Of a DNA stretch of 43,167 nucleotides, positions 25,940 to 34,451 are shown in pieces. The position numbers and the translations under genes were made by a program. Source of the stretch: an uncultured Clostridia bacterium (GTDB lineage: Bacteria; Bacillota; Clostridia; TANB77; CAG-508); NCBI GenBank assembly GCA_947629995.1, contig CANRFX010000001.1:1-43167 (forward strand), in the 5' to 3' direction. Numbering within the stretch: position 1 is the stretch's first letter; every line of letters starts with the position of its first letter. The notes under the pieces are model-generated. The model saw only the letters and a program-made list of their open reading frames with translations, was not told the origin of the DNA and did not search any database.

Positions 25940-27163
25940 TTGACTCACTTAACTCGAAATTTAATTATTTTAATTTTTATTATTGTTTTTATTATGGCTT
26001 TTTCTGGCTCTTATTTATCTCTTAGTATTGATAATCTAGCCTATGTTCTTGCTATCGGTATTGATAAAGCAGATAATGATAATTTACAAGTAACTTTCCA
26101 ATTTTCTACTACAACACAAGCAACTGAATCTGGCTCATCAGAAAAAGCTCCTTCTGTTGTGAATTCAGTTAAATCTTCTTCAATAAGTTCTGCAATTAAT
26201 TTGTTAAATGGTTATATGGGAAAACAATTAAATCTTTCACATTGTAAAGTTATTATTTTTTCTGAAGAACTTGCATTAGACGGAATTTCAGAAGAAGTTT
26301 ATACTTTAATAAATGATACCCAAATAAGACCTTCTGCAAATATTGTTATTAGTAAATGCCCTGCGAAAGATTATATTGAACAAACTTCTCCTGAACTTGA
26401 AAATTTGATTTCTAAATATTATGAAATTTTCACAAATTCTAGTAAATACTCAGGGTTTACTGCTGATTCTACTATAGGAAAATTTTTTAATAATTTAATT
26501 TGTAAAATGTATCAGCCAACTGCTATTTTAGGTGGACTTACTACAAAGGATTTAGATTCTGAATCTAATTTAGATTATCATGAAAATAATAGTATTAAAT
26601 CAAATAATGCTCCTATTCAGGGTGAAAATGGAGCAGAAAATATTGGTATGGCTGCTTTTTATAGAGATAAGATAGTAGGAGAATTAACAGCTTTAGAAAG
26701 TATTGCTTATTTAACTTTAGAAGATGATATTAATCGATTTTTAATTTCTATTCCAGATCCTAAAAATACTGGTCGTTACTTAGATATCTATATATCGCCT
26801 ACTAAATCTCCTAAAGTAAAAATAGATACCTCAACATCTTCGCCTTTTATTCAAATGGAACTTAAGTTTTCTGGACAAATCTACTCTATGTCAGATAATA
26901 GTGAATATTTAAATACAGATATTTTAAATGAAATATCTGAAAATTGTAATCAGTATTTGGAAACTCTATTTTCAAATTATTTATATAAAACTTCTAAGGA
27001 ATTTAAATCTGATATTAATGGACTTGGAAAATATGCTTTAAAAAATTTTTTCCGAACAGAAGAATTTGACAATTATGATTGGCACACAAATTATAGAAAT
27101 GCCTTTTTTGATGTCAAAGTAGATACTACTGTAAAATCTGGTATGTTAATTACTGACACTTAA
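25940..27163 (+). CDS. GerC-family germinant-receptor C subunit lacking the lipobox cysteine
   Basis: The best start is the TTG at 25940, 8 nt after AAGGAGGTG, because the in-frame GTG at 25931 is part of the Shine-Dalgarno itself. The product has about 407 residues. It is a Ger(x)C protein: an N-terminal hydrophobic segment, then the family's LAYVLAIGIDKAD and a long extracytoplasmic domain. The expected lipobox (L-x-G-C) is absent: the stretch IMAFSGSYLSLSID has no Cys. C subunits are normally lipoproteins, so this one may be held by its uncleaved helix. Directly downstream of gerB (25-bp gap). Confidence 0.88.
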   Translation: MTHLTRNLIILIFIIVFIMAFSGSYLSLSIDNLAYVLAIGIDKADNDNLQVTFQFSTTTQATESGSSEKAPSVVNSVKSSSISSAINLLNGYMGKQLNLSHCKVIIFSEELALDGISEEVYTLINDTQIRPSANIVISKCPAKDYIEQTSPELENLISKYYEIFTNSSKYSGFTADSTIGKFFNNLICKMYQPTAILGGLTTKDLDSESNLDYHENNSIKSNNAPIQGENGAENIGMAAFYRDKIVGELTALESIAYLTLEDDINRFLISIPDPKNTGRYLDIYISPTKSPKVKIDTSTSSPFIQMELKFSGQIYSMSDNSEYLNTDILNEISENCNQYLETLFSNYLYKTSKEFKSDINGLGKYALKNFFRTEEFDNYDWHTNYRNAFFDVKVDTTVKSGMLITDT

Positions 27164-27185
27164 AATTTATAAAGGAGGAGTTATT

Positions 27186-27365
27186 TTGCCAAATTTTGTT
27201 TATCATATTTTATTTTTAATTATTAGTATTTATATTTTATTAAAAACAATTGGATATGCTTTATACGAGATTAATACAATAAAAAATAAACCGGGTGGTA
27301 TAGTTATTATTACTTTTTCTATTTTTGTTGTTATTTTTGCTAATGTAATGGTTTGGTTAAATTAA
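27186..27365 (+). CDS. 59-residue two-helix membrane protein, likely D-type subunit of the germinant receptor
   Basis: The start is TTG at 27186 with AAAGGAGGAG 5-8 nt upstream. The product (MPNFVYHILFLIIS... to ...MVWLN) has two membrane helices joined by a short charged loop NTIKNKPGG. It is the fourth gene of the gerA operon, 22 bp after gerC. Small two-helix 'D subunits' encoded next to GerA-type receptors are known in Bacillus and modulate receptor function; size and topology fit here, but no residue is diagnostic. Confidence 0.65.
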   Translation: MPNFVYHILFLIISIYILLKTIGYALYEINTIKNKPGGIVIITFSIFVVIFANVMVWLN

Positions 27366-27375
27366 TTTTATATTA

Positions 27376-27420
27376 AATAAAAATCCCCTAATATCCTAGT
27401 CGATTTTGGGGATTTTTATT
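27376..27420. terminator. Bidirectional terminator between the ger operon and rnr
   Basis: AATAAAAATCCCC pairs perfectly with GGGGATTTTTATT over a 19-base loop. Confidence 0.88.
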
Positions 27421-29403
27421 CTAATTTTTTTTATGTTCTTCTATTAGTTCAAAATCAATTTGCCTTAATATTTTACTTGCATTTTTAACTTTTATTTTTA
27501 CTTTATCACCTATTTTATAGGTTGTATTTGTTCTTTCTCCAATTAATCTTTTTCTATTCTCATCATAAATAAAATATTCGTCTCCTAAGTCTTCAAACCT
27601 AATTAAGCCTTCTACCGTATTCTTTAGTTCTACAAAAATTCCAAATGAAGTTACAGAAGATATTATTCCTTCATATTCTTCTCCAATTCTACTTTCCATG
27701 TATTCTGCTTTTTTGATATCTTCTGCTTCTCTTTCTACTTTTGTTGCTATTTTTTCTCGTTCAGATGATTGCTTTGCTCTTTCATCTGCTTGAGTTTTAT
27801 GTTCTTCCATCCATTCTTTATCTACATTATAATTTTCTTTTAAGTATTTTGATATAATTCGATGTATAAATAAATCTGGATATCTTCTAATTGGTGAAGT
27901 AAAATGACAATAATATTTACTTGCAATTCCAAAATGACCTTTGTTTTCTGCTTCGTATCTTGCAACTTTTAGGGTTCTTAATACTAAATTAGATACTACT
28001 TTTTCTTCTTCTTTTCCTTTTACTTCTTCTAAAACTTTTGCAAATTCTTTTGGATAAATATTATCTTGATTTGTTTTTATTTTTAATCCGAAATTAAATA
28101 AAAATTTATTTAATTCTTGAACCTTTTCTTGGTCTGGATTCTCATGAACACGATAAATAAATGGTGCTTCTAGCCAGAAAAATCTTTCTGCTATTGTTTC
28201 GTTTGCAATTAGCATAAATTGTTCAATGATTTCATGGCTAAATGTTGTTTCATATTTTGAGATATTTACTACTTTTCCATCTATGTCTAAATCTATTTTA
28301 CTTTCTGGAATATCTAAATTTAAATATCCTTGTTCCATTCTTTTATTTTTTAGAATAAGAGCTAGTTCTTCCATTAGTTTAAATTGTTTAATAAAATCTT
28401 TATATTTTTTTGTTATTTGTTCATTTGAATTATCTATAATTGCTTGAACGTCATTATAACTCATTCTTCTTGTTACTTTAATTACACCTTTTACAATTTC
28501 AGAAGATTTTACTATACCTTTTTGATCAATTTCCATTATACAAGATAAAGTAAAACGGTCTTCTCCTTCATTTAAACTACAAATCCCATTAGATAATTCT
28601 CTTGGAAGCATAGGTATAACTCTTCCTAACATATAAATACTTGTTCCTCTAATTAATGCTTCTTGGTCTAATAAGCTATTTTCTTTTACATAGTAACTTA
28701 CATCTGCTATGTGGACTTCTAACTTGTAATTCCCATTTGCTAATTTTTCTACTCTTACTGCATCATCTAAGTCTTTTGCATCTTCCCCATCTATTGTAAA
28801 AATCTCTTTATCTCTAAAATCTACTCTTGATTTAATTTCTTTTTCATCTAATTTGCTATTTTGCTTTTTTGCTTCTTCTACAACTTGCTTTGGAAACACA
28901 GATGGTAGATTATGCTCTTTGATTAATGATAACATATCTACTCCTGCTTCATTTACGTTTCCTAATACTTCTATTATTTTTCCTTCTGCTTTTTTTCCGT
29001 TTTCAGGATATTTTATGATTTTTACTAATACTTTGTGGTTATCTCTGGCTTTTCCCTTATTTTTTTTGGATATAAAAATATCTGTTCCAAAGTTTTTATC
29101 ATCTGGAACAACAAATCCAAAATTTTTGTTATTTTGGAAAATTCCAACTATTGTGTCTTTCTCATGTTTTAAAATTTTGACAACTTTTGCTTCTGCACTT
29201 TTAACTTTGTTTGCTTCTTCTAAAATTTCAATTAAAACTCTATCACCATTTAGGGCATTTAATGAGTTTTCTTTTGATATATATATTTCATCTTCTTTTC
29301 CTTCTAACTTAACAAACCCAAATCCTTTTTGGTTTTTTCTATAAATACCATCATAATTTTTGTCTTTCATAGGCTCTAAAATTTTCGGTCCCTGTTCTTC
29401 CAT
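27421..29403 (-). CDS. rnr: Ribonuclease R
   Basis: The protein has 660 residues, within the usual range for clostridial RNase R/VacB. Cold-shock/OB domains at the N-terminus (KGFGFVKLEGKEDEIYIS; second copy with NFGFVVPDDKNFGTDIFIS) precede the RNB catalytic domain with the Asp cluster in IDGEDAKDLDDAV (about 205-217). A C-terminal S1 domain (GIISSVTSFGIFVELKNTVE) completes it. It degrades structured RNA 3' to 5'. The start ATG has AAAGGAC at a somewhat long spacing; an in-frame ATG 12 codons later has no better site. It lies downstream of secG, the usual secG-rnr order in Bacillota. Confidence 0.96.
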   Translation of the reverse strand: MEEQGPKILEPMKDKNYDGIYRKNQKGFGFVKLEGKEDEIYISKENSLNALNGDRVLIEILEEANKVKSAEAKVVKILKHEKDTIVGIFQNNKNFGFVVPDDKNFGTDIFISKKNKGKARDNHKVLVKIIKYPENGKKAEGKIIEVLGNVNEAGVDMLSLIKEHNLPSVFPKQVVEEAKKQNSKLDEKEIKSRVDFRDKEIFTIDGEDAKDLDDAVRVEKLANGNYKLEVHIADVSYYVKENSLLDQEALIRGTSIYMLGRVIPMLPRELSNGICSLNEGEDRFTLSCIMEIDQKGIVKSSEIVKGVIKVTRRMSYNDVQAIIDNSNEQITKKYKDFIKQFKLMEELALILKNKRMEQGYLNLDIPESKIDLDIDGKVVNISKYETTFSHEIIEQFMLIANETIAERFFWLEAPFIYRVHENPDQEKVQELNKFLFNFGLKIKTNQDNIYPKEFAKVLEEVKGKEEEKVVSNLVLRTLKVARYEAENKGHFGIASKYYCHFTSPIRRYPDLFIHRIISKYLKENYNVDKEWMEEHKTQADERAKQSSEREKIATKVEREAEDIKKAEYMESRIGEEYEGIISSVTSFGIFVELKNTVEGLIRFEDLGDEYFIYDENRKRLIGERTNTTYKIGDKVKIKVKNASKILRQIDFELIEEHKKN

Positions 29404-29439
29404 TTATTTATCAATCGTCCTTTCTTTTATGGTTGATAC

Positions 29440-29478
29440 AAAAAAGGCGCAGATTTATTATTAATAACTGCCCCTTTT
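29440..29478 (-). terminator. Hairpin between secG and rnr
   Basis: Minus strand AAAAGGGGCAG pairs with CTGCGCCTTTT (one mismatch) and is followed by T's. It would terminate or attenuate secG transcription before rnr. Confidence 0.55.
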
Positions 29479-29485
29479 ATTACTT

Positions 29486-29737
29486 TTATTTTGCCATATA
29501 TAAAATACCTAATGCTATTGTTAGTATTGCAAATATTACTGCTAATATTATTGTCCATCTTTTTTGTTTTCCTTCTTTGGTTCTTCCTTTATTTTTTTCA
29601 TAAAAGTTGTTTGTTGATGAACCTGTTATGGTAGCTGATAACCCTTCATCCTCTTTCGATTGTATTAGTGTTAATACTATTAATGCAATAGCTACAATAA
29701 AGTAGACTACTATTAATATTCCTTTTGCTATTTCCAT
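29486..29737 (-). CDS. secG: Preprotein translocase subunit SecG
   Basis: The protein has 83 residues with two membrane helices: the N-terminal one around VVYFIVAIALIVLTLIQ and the second at the C-terminus (IILAVIFAILTIALGILYMA). Between them is the family's QSKEDEGLSATITGSS-type loop. SecG is the small accessory subunit of the SecYEG channel. It has an AGGGAGG ribosome site and a good promoter upstream. Confidence 0.93.
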   Translation of the reverse strand: MEIAKGILIVVYFIVAIALIVLTLIQSKEDEGLSATITGSSTNNFYEKNKGRTKEGKQKRWTIILAVIFAILTIALGILYMAK

Positions 29738-29780
29738 TTATATTCCTCCCTATGGTTTGTGCTTTTTGTTTTACTTGAAT

Positions 29781-29809
29781 ATTGTAACACAATTTTTTCC
29801 AAAATGCAA
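29781..29809 (-). promoter_or_regulatory. secG promoter
   Basis: On the minus strand TTGCAT, 17 bp, TACAAT, about 45 bp upstream of secG. Confidence 0.6.
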
Positions 29810-29836
29810 ATATTTTTGAAAATTTATTTGATTGAG

Positions 29837-29867
29837 GGTGTTTTTTGACCCCGTCCCAAAAAACACC
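29837..29867. repeat. Short hairpin carrying the ACCCCGTCCC motif
   Basis: GGTGTTTTTTG and CAAAAAACACC form a perfect 11-bp stem around ACCCCGTCC. The loop shares the CCCCGTCC core with the elements at 13629 and 21781, so it may be a decayed or minimal relative. Confidence 0.5.
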
Positions 29868-29956
29868 TGTAATTTTTATACATATTTTATTATGTATAAT
29901 CTCTTTTTACTTTATTTTTTTGCTACAATATTTTTAACATTAATTAGGAGGTTAAA

Positions 29957-30175
29957 GTGAAGTTTCAAAGAGTCAAAGATTTAAGAGAAGATCATGACAA
30001 ACTACAAAAAGATATTGCTGAAATTTTAGGTATTTCTCAACAATATTATTCAGAATATGAAAATGGAAAAAGAACTATTCCTATACAACATTTAATGACT
30101 TTATCTAAATATTATAATGTTTCAATTGATTATATGGTAGGATTATCAACTAAAAAAAATCAAAAGACAAGTTAA
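29957..30175 (+). CDS. Small Cro/CI-type HTH regulator
   Basis: The protein has 72 residues with a GTG start behind AGGAGG. A single HTH_3 domain fills it: LQKDIAEILGISQQYYSEYE is the helix-turn-helix, followed by NGKRTIPIQHLMTLSKYY and the family ending NVSIDYMVGLS. Such stand-alone XRE domains regulate their own or nearby promoters; no target can be assigned. It is monocistronic, followed by a terminator. Confidence 0.88.
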   Translation: MKFQRVKDLREDHDKLQKDIAEILGISQQYYSEYENGKRTIPIQHLMTLSKYYNVSIDYMVGLSTKKNQKTS

Positions 30176-30204
30176 AATAATTTAATTATTCCAATTTGTC
30201 TTTT
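30162..30204 (+). terminator. Terminator after the small HTH gene
   Basis: AAAAGACAA (30162-30170, within the end of the coding region) pairs with TTGTCTTTT (30196-30204), followed by T's. Confidence 0.7.
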
Positions 30205-30231
30205 TAATTTTTATATAATTAATATTATCAC

Positions 30232-30906
30232 CTATTTCAAAATACACCATGTACCTTTAGCTTCTGGCAAATCCTCAAATGTCATCAATTCTTTTGTTGT
30301 TGGATGTTCAATTGAAAGTTTATATGCCCATAGTGCAATTTGTTTTCCCTGACCTCTTGTTCCATACTTTTGGTCTCCAAAAATGCTATGTCCAAAACTT
30401 GATAATTGCACTCTTATTTGATGATGCCTTCCTGTATGCAAGTTTATTTCTAGTAAGCTTAGGTTTTTTACCTCATTATATTTTAGTACTTTATAATCTA
30501 ATTTTGCAAATTTAGCATTTTTCTTATCTTTATTTACTACCTTACTTGTATTTGTTCTCTCATCTTTATATAAATAATTTTCTAAAGTTCCCGCTTCTTG
30601 CTCTATTTTTCCGTCTACTACTGCTAAATATTCTTTTTTAAAAACTTTTTCTCGTACTTGATTACTTAACCTAGAAGCTGCTTTAGAAGTTTTTGCAAAA
30701 ACCATTATTCCGCCTACTGGTCTATCTAATCTATGAACTAGCCCTAGATACACATTTCCTGGTTTTTGATACTTTTCTTTTATATATTGTTTTACTATTG
30801 TTAACATATCTATATCTTCTGTTTTATCTGCTTGTGATGGGATATTAGGCTTTTTTTCTACTACAATTATGTGATTATCTTCATATAATATTTTTAAATC
30901 TTGCAT
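30232..30906 (-). CDS. RluA-family RNA pseudouridine synthase
   Basis: The protein has 224 residues. The catalytic motif is GLVHRLDRPVGGIMVFAKT (about 60-78), with the Asp of HRLD as the nucleophile-type catalytic residue of the family, followed by HTGRHHQIRVQL (about 158-169). No N-terminal S4 domain is present, so it is one of the short RluA-like enzymes; the target base in rRNA or tRNA cannot be told. Its ATG follows the stop of the methyltransferase gene directly (0 bp gap), so the two form an RNA-modification operon. Confidence 0.92.
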   Translation of the reverse strand: MQDLKILYEDNHIIVVEKKPNIPSQADKTEDIDMLTIVKQYIKEKYQKPGNVYLGLVHRLDRPVGGIMVFAKTSKAASRLSNQVREKVFKKEYLAVVDGKIEQEAGTLENYLYKDERTNTSKVVNKDKKNAKFAKLDYKVLKYNEVKNLSLLEINLHTGRHHQIRVQLSSFGHSIFGDQKYGTRGQGKQIALWAYKLSIEHPTTKELMTFEDLPEAKGTWCILK

Positions 30907-31780
30907 TTATTCTTTCTTACTCTCCCATCTACCATAAATACCACATGGCAATATAAGTTCAGACTCTTCCATTGGAAGTCCGATTTCTCCGCATTCTAAT
31001 TTTCCATTATATTTTTTATCTACCGTAACTTTCAAAATATTTTGTAAAACTGTACTTGATATACCTGTTGTATAAGAATTGATTAAGAAAAATAAAGGGT
31101 TTTTAGATAATACTTTTGAGCATAAATCTACTAAGTCAAAAATATTTTCTTCAAATTGCCAAACTTCTCCTTTTGCACCTCTGCCATAAGATGGTGGATC
31201 CATAATAATTGCATCATATTTATTTCCTCTTCTGATTTCCCTATTTACAAATTTTACAACATCATCTACTATAAAACGTACTGGTTTATTTTGTAATCCA
31301 GATGATATTACATTTTCCTTTGCCCATAGAGTCATTCCTTTTGAGCTATCTACGTGGCACACTGATGCTCCAGCAGATAGGCAAGCAACTGTTGCTCCGA
31401 CCAGTATAAGCAAATAAATTTAATACTTTAATTTCTCTTTTTGCAGTTTTTATTTTATCTATCATCCAATCCCAGTTAACTGCTTGTTCTGGAAAAAGTC
31501 CTGTATGTTTAAATCCCATTGGCTTAATATTAAAAGTTAAATTTTTATAATGTATCTGCCAATTTTTTGGAATTTGTTTTTTAAATTCCCACTCTCCTCC
31601 ACCTGTTTTACTTCTATGATAGGTTGCATTTACTTTATTCCATTTATTTGGAAAACTTTTATCTTTCCAAATAATTTGTGGGTCTGGTCTTACTAAAACT
31701 ACATCTCCCCATTTTTCTAGCTTTTCGCCATTTGCCATATCGAGTATTTTATATTCTTTCCATTCATTTGCTAATTTCAT
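30907..31780 (-). CDS. Class I SAM-dependent (RlmI-like) RNA methyltransferase, read through a +1 shift at CGG
   Basis: Frame 0 encodes 127 residues up to NLFAYTG and then derails at CGG 31397-31399. Skipping one C gives motif I NLFAYTGGATVACLSAGA, and the new frame continues through motif IV DPPSYGRG to the stop at 30907, 290 residues in total. Motif I forms the SAM-binding glycine loop, so the shift sits on a cofactor-binding residue. The family methylates rRNA bases. It is coupled to the downstream pseudouridine synthase gene. A hairpin overlaps its ribosome-binding region (31786-31814). Confidence 0.9.
31397..31399 (-). other. CGG +1 frameshift site (methyltransferase motif I)
   Basis: Minus-strand context GGT-CGG-A; skipping C reads GGA GCA ACA GTT (Gly 128). 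Confidence 0.89.
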
Positions 31781-31785
31781 TAAAA

Positions 31786-31814
31786 AATACTATTCCTTTC
31801 CTAAGAATAGTATT
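31786..31814 (-). terminator. Hairpin directly before the methyltransferase start codon
   Basis: AATACTATTC (31786-31795) pairs perfectly with GAATAGTATT (31805-31814); on the minus strand TTTTTT follows, then the ATG. The AGGAAAGG ribosome site lies in the loop and arm. It either terminates the gene at 31857-32066 or hides the methyltransferase ribosome site. Confidence 0.6.
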
Positions 31815-31856
31815 ATTTTACCATATTTTTAAATTATTTTCAACATATCTATTTTA

Positions 31857-32066
31857 TTATCCATGTTGTAAAATTTTCATAAAATTATAAATCATAATTA
31901 TATTTATTGTAGAAAATAAAATAAAAGCTAAAATTGCAGTTGTTATTAATTTATGAGCTTTAATCTTTTGATAAATCCTGCTTGTCCAATTTTCTTTCCT
32001 TATTTGAAGTTTGTTTAATTTAGTGTTATACCTAATTTTAAAAAAGTCATCTTTTGCATATTCCAT
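31857..32066 (-). CDS. Small single-helix membrane protein of unknown function
   Basis: The protein has 69 residues with an ATG behind AGGGGGAAG. The N-terminal 45 residues are charged (MEYAKDDFFKIRYN...) and the C-terminal part holds one membrane helix (about 40-62, LITTAILAFILFSTINIIMI). It lies between uvrC and the methyltransferase gene on the same strand. No family name is recognised. Confidence 0.65.
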   Translation of the reverse strand: MEYAKDDFFKIRYNTKLNKLQIRKENWTSRIYQKIKAHKLITTAILAFILFSTINIIMIYNFMKILQHG

Positions 32067-32118
32067 ATTTCTTCCCCCTTTATGTTATATGTATATGCAC
32101 TAAATTAAAAAAATATGA

Positions 32119-33903
32119 CTAATTTAAAATTTTTTCTGCAATTTGCCTACTTATTCCTTTTACTTGCATTAATTCTTCTACACTTGCTTTTTTTATTTTT
32201 TCCATACTACCAAAGTGCTTTAATAATGCCTTTTTCTTAACTTCTCCAATACCTTGGATATCATCTAATTCTGATTTTGTAATTTGTTTATCTCTTATTT
32301 TTCTATGATACGTAATTGCTGTGTCATGAACAGTATTTTGAAATTCAGTAATTAAGTTCATTAAATTTTGTGATAATTTTAGTTCTTTTCTATTTTCATC
32401 TATTAAAGCTCTTGTTTGGTGCTTGTCATTTTTAACCATTCCAAAAACAGGTATTTCCAAATTTTTGTCAACTGTTTTTATTGCTGTTTTTATAGCTCTT
32501 ATCTGTGTAATTCCTCCATCTGCAAAAATAACATCTGGAAGTTTTCCAAATCCACCATTAGGATTTTCAATGGAATGTTTTAATCTTCTAATAATTACTT
32601 CTTCTGTACATCTTGGATCATCTTGTGTAAATACTGTTTTTATTTTAAATCTTCTTGATAAATTCTTTTTTATAACTGCATCTTGCATTACACACATTCC
32701 TGCTACCATATATTCTCCAGAAATATTAGATATATCGAATGTTTCAATTTTTCTTGGTAATTTTTCTAATTTTAAAATTTCTTTTAGCTCCATTAAATTT
32801 TCATTACTATCTTTTTCTTTGTTTTCTAAAGTGACTTTACTATTCATTTCTGCCATTTCCACAAAACGTAATTTTTCACCTTTTTTTGGTGTTTTTATTT
32901 CCACTTTTCTTCCTAGGCTTGTGGATAACCATTGTTCAATTGCTTCTTTGTCTTCTATTTCTTCTCTTATCATTATTTTATTTGGAATGTTTGGATTGTC
33001 AAGATAAAATTGTTTAATAAAACCAGATAAAATTTCCTTATCATCCATGTCTTTTAAATCTGTATAAAAATAATGCTCTCTTCCTATCATTTTACTTCCT
33101 CTGACAAAGAAAATTTCAATACATACTTGTAATTCTGATTTTGCAATTCCAATAACATCTATACTGTTTTCAGATAAATTTGATACTTTTTGTTTTTCTG
33201 ATACTCTTTCAATTGCTTGTATTTTATCTCTAATATATGCTGCTTTTTCGAAGTCTAGCTTTTTTGATGCTTCTTCCATTTGCTTTTCTAATTCTTTTAC
33301 TACTTTTTCTATTTTTCCTTCTAATAAATCTATAATTTCATCAATTTGCTTTCTATATTCTTCTTTTGTAACATATCCCATACAAGGTGCTAAACACTTA
33401 TTAATATGGTAGTTTAAACATGGTCTCGTTCTTTCTTTTAATGTCTTACATTGACGAATTTTATATTTTTCTTTTATAAAAGATACCATTTCTTTTGCTG
33501 CACCCGGATTTGCATAAGGTCCAAAATATTTAGATCCATCTTTTACAATTCTTCTCGTAATAAATACACTTGGATAATCTTGTGCTAAATCAATTTTTAT
33601 ATAAGGGTATGTTTTATCATCTTTTAATAAGACATTAAATTTTGGTCTGTTTTTCTTAATTAAATTACATTCCAAAATTAATGCCTCTGCTTCATTATCT
33701 ACAACTATATATTCAAAATGGTCTATTAAACTTACCATTTTTTCAATTCTTGCTGTTTTATTATTTTTTCTAAAGTATTGCCTAACTCTATTTTTTAAAG
33801 AAATTGCTTTCCCTACATAAATGATATTGTCATCTTTATCTTTCATAACATAAACACCAGGTCTGTTAGGCAATTTTTTTAATTCTTCTTCGATATTGAA
33901 CAT
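32119..33903 (-). CDS. uvrC: UvrABC system protein C
   Basis: The protein has 594 residues, the normal length. Order of domains: GIY-YIG nuclease (GVYVMKDKDDNIIYVGKA, about 16-33), Cys cluster region (RPCLNYHINKCLAPCMGY), UVR motif (about 200-235), RNase H-like C-terminal nuclease (EYMVAGMCVMQDA; PDVIFADGG), and tandem helix-hairpin-helix at the end (DDIQGIGEVKKKALLKHFGS). It makes both incisions in nucleotide excision repair together with UvrA and UvrB. It is the third gene of a purH-hpt-uvrC run. Confidence 0.97.
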   Translation of the reverse strand: MFNIEEELKKLPNRPGVYVMKDKDDNIIYVGKAISLKNRVRQYFRKNNKTARIEKMVSLIDHFEYIVVDNEAEALILECNLIKKNRPKFNVLLKDDKTYPYIKIDLAQDYPSVFITRRIVKDGSKYFGPYANPGAAKEMVSFIKEKYKIRQCKTLKERTRPCLNYHINKCLAPCMGYVTKEEYRKQIDEIIDLLEGKIEKVVKELEKQMEEASKKLDFEKAAYIRDKIQAIERVSEKQKVSNLSENSIDVIGIAKSELQVCIEIFFVRGSKMIGREHYFYTDLKDMDDKEILSGFIKQFYLDNPNIPNKIMIREEIEDKEAIEQWLSTSLGRKVEIKTPKKGEKLRFVEMAEMNSKVTLENKEKDSNENLMELKEILKLEKLPRKIETFDISNISGEYMVAGMCVMQDAVIKKNLSRRFKIKTVFTQDDPRCTEEVIIRRLKHSIENPNGGFGKLPDVIFADGGITQIRAIKTAIKTVDKNLEIPVFGMVKNDKHQTRALIDENRKELKLSQNLMNLITEFQNTVHDTAITYHRKIRDKQITKSELDDIQGIGEVKKKALLKHFGSMEKIKKASVEELMQVKGISRQIAEKILN

Positions 33904-33914
33904 TTTTGCTCCTT

Positions 33915-34427
33915 TTATTCAATATAACCTATGTATGGCAAGTTTCTATATTTTTCATTATAGTCTAAGCCATAGCCAACTACAAATTTATCTTCAATTT
34001 CAAAGCAAGTATAATCTGCTTCTAGGTCTACTTTTCTTCTAGATGGTTTTGATAGCATTGTTGCTATTTTTACACTATTTGGAGATTTTTGTTTTAAATA
34101 TTCTAATACATATGATAATGTATTTCCTGTATCAATAATATCTTCAACAATAATAACATCTTTTCCTTCTATTGAATCTCTAATATCTTTATTAATTTTA
34201 ACATTTCCTGTACTTTCTGTTCCTTCATAACTAGATACATCCATAAAATCAAGTTCTACATCACATTCAATGTTTTCTGCTAATTTAGCTAAAAACATAA
34301 CTGAACCTTTTAATAGTCCTATTAAAACAATTTGTTTTCCTTCATAATCATGTTTAATTTGATTTGCTAATTCTTCAATTCTTTCTTCTAATTTTTTCTT
34401 ATCTATTAATACTTTTATATTACTCAT
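33915..34427 (-). CDS. hpt: Hypoxanthine phosphoribosyltransferase
   Basis: The protein has 170 residues. The PRPP-binding motif is VIIVEDIIDTGNTLSYVL (about 95-112), and the N-terminal GLLKGSVMFLA and C-terminal FVVGYGLDYNEKYRN complete the family pattern. It salvages hypoxanthine (and possibly guanine) to the nucleotide. It lies 24 bp after purH and 11 bp before uvrC, so purine synthesis and salvage share the transcript. Confidence 0.95.
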   Translation of the reverse strand: MSNIKVLIDKKKLEERIEELANQIKHDYEGKQIVLIGLLKGSVMFLAKLAENIECDVELDFMDVSSYEGTESTGNVKINKDIRDSIEGKDVIIVEDIIDTGNTLSYVLEYLKQKSPNSVKIATMLSKPSRRKVDLEADYTCFEIEDKFVVGYGLDYNEKYRNLPYIGYIE

Positions 34428-34451
34428 TTTATTATTTCCCCTTTTTTATTA

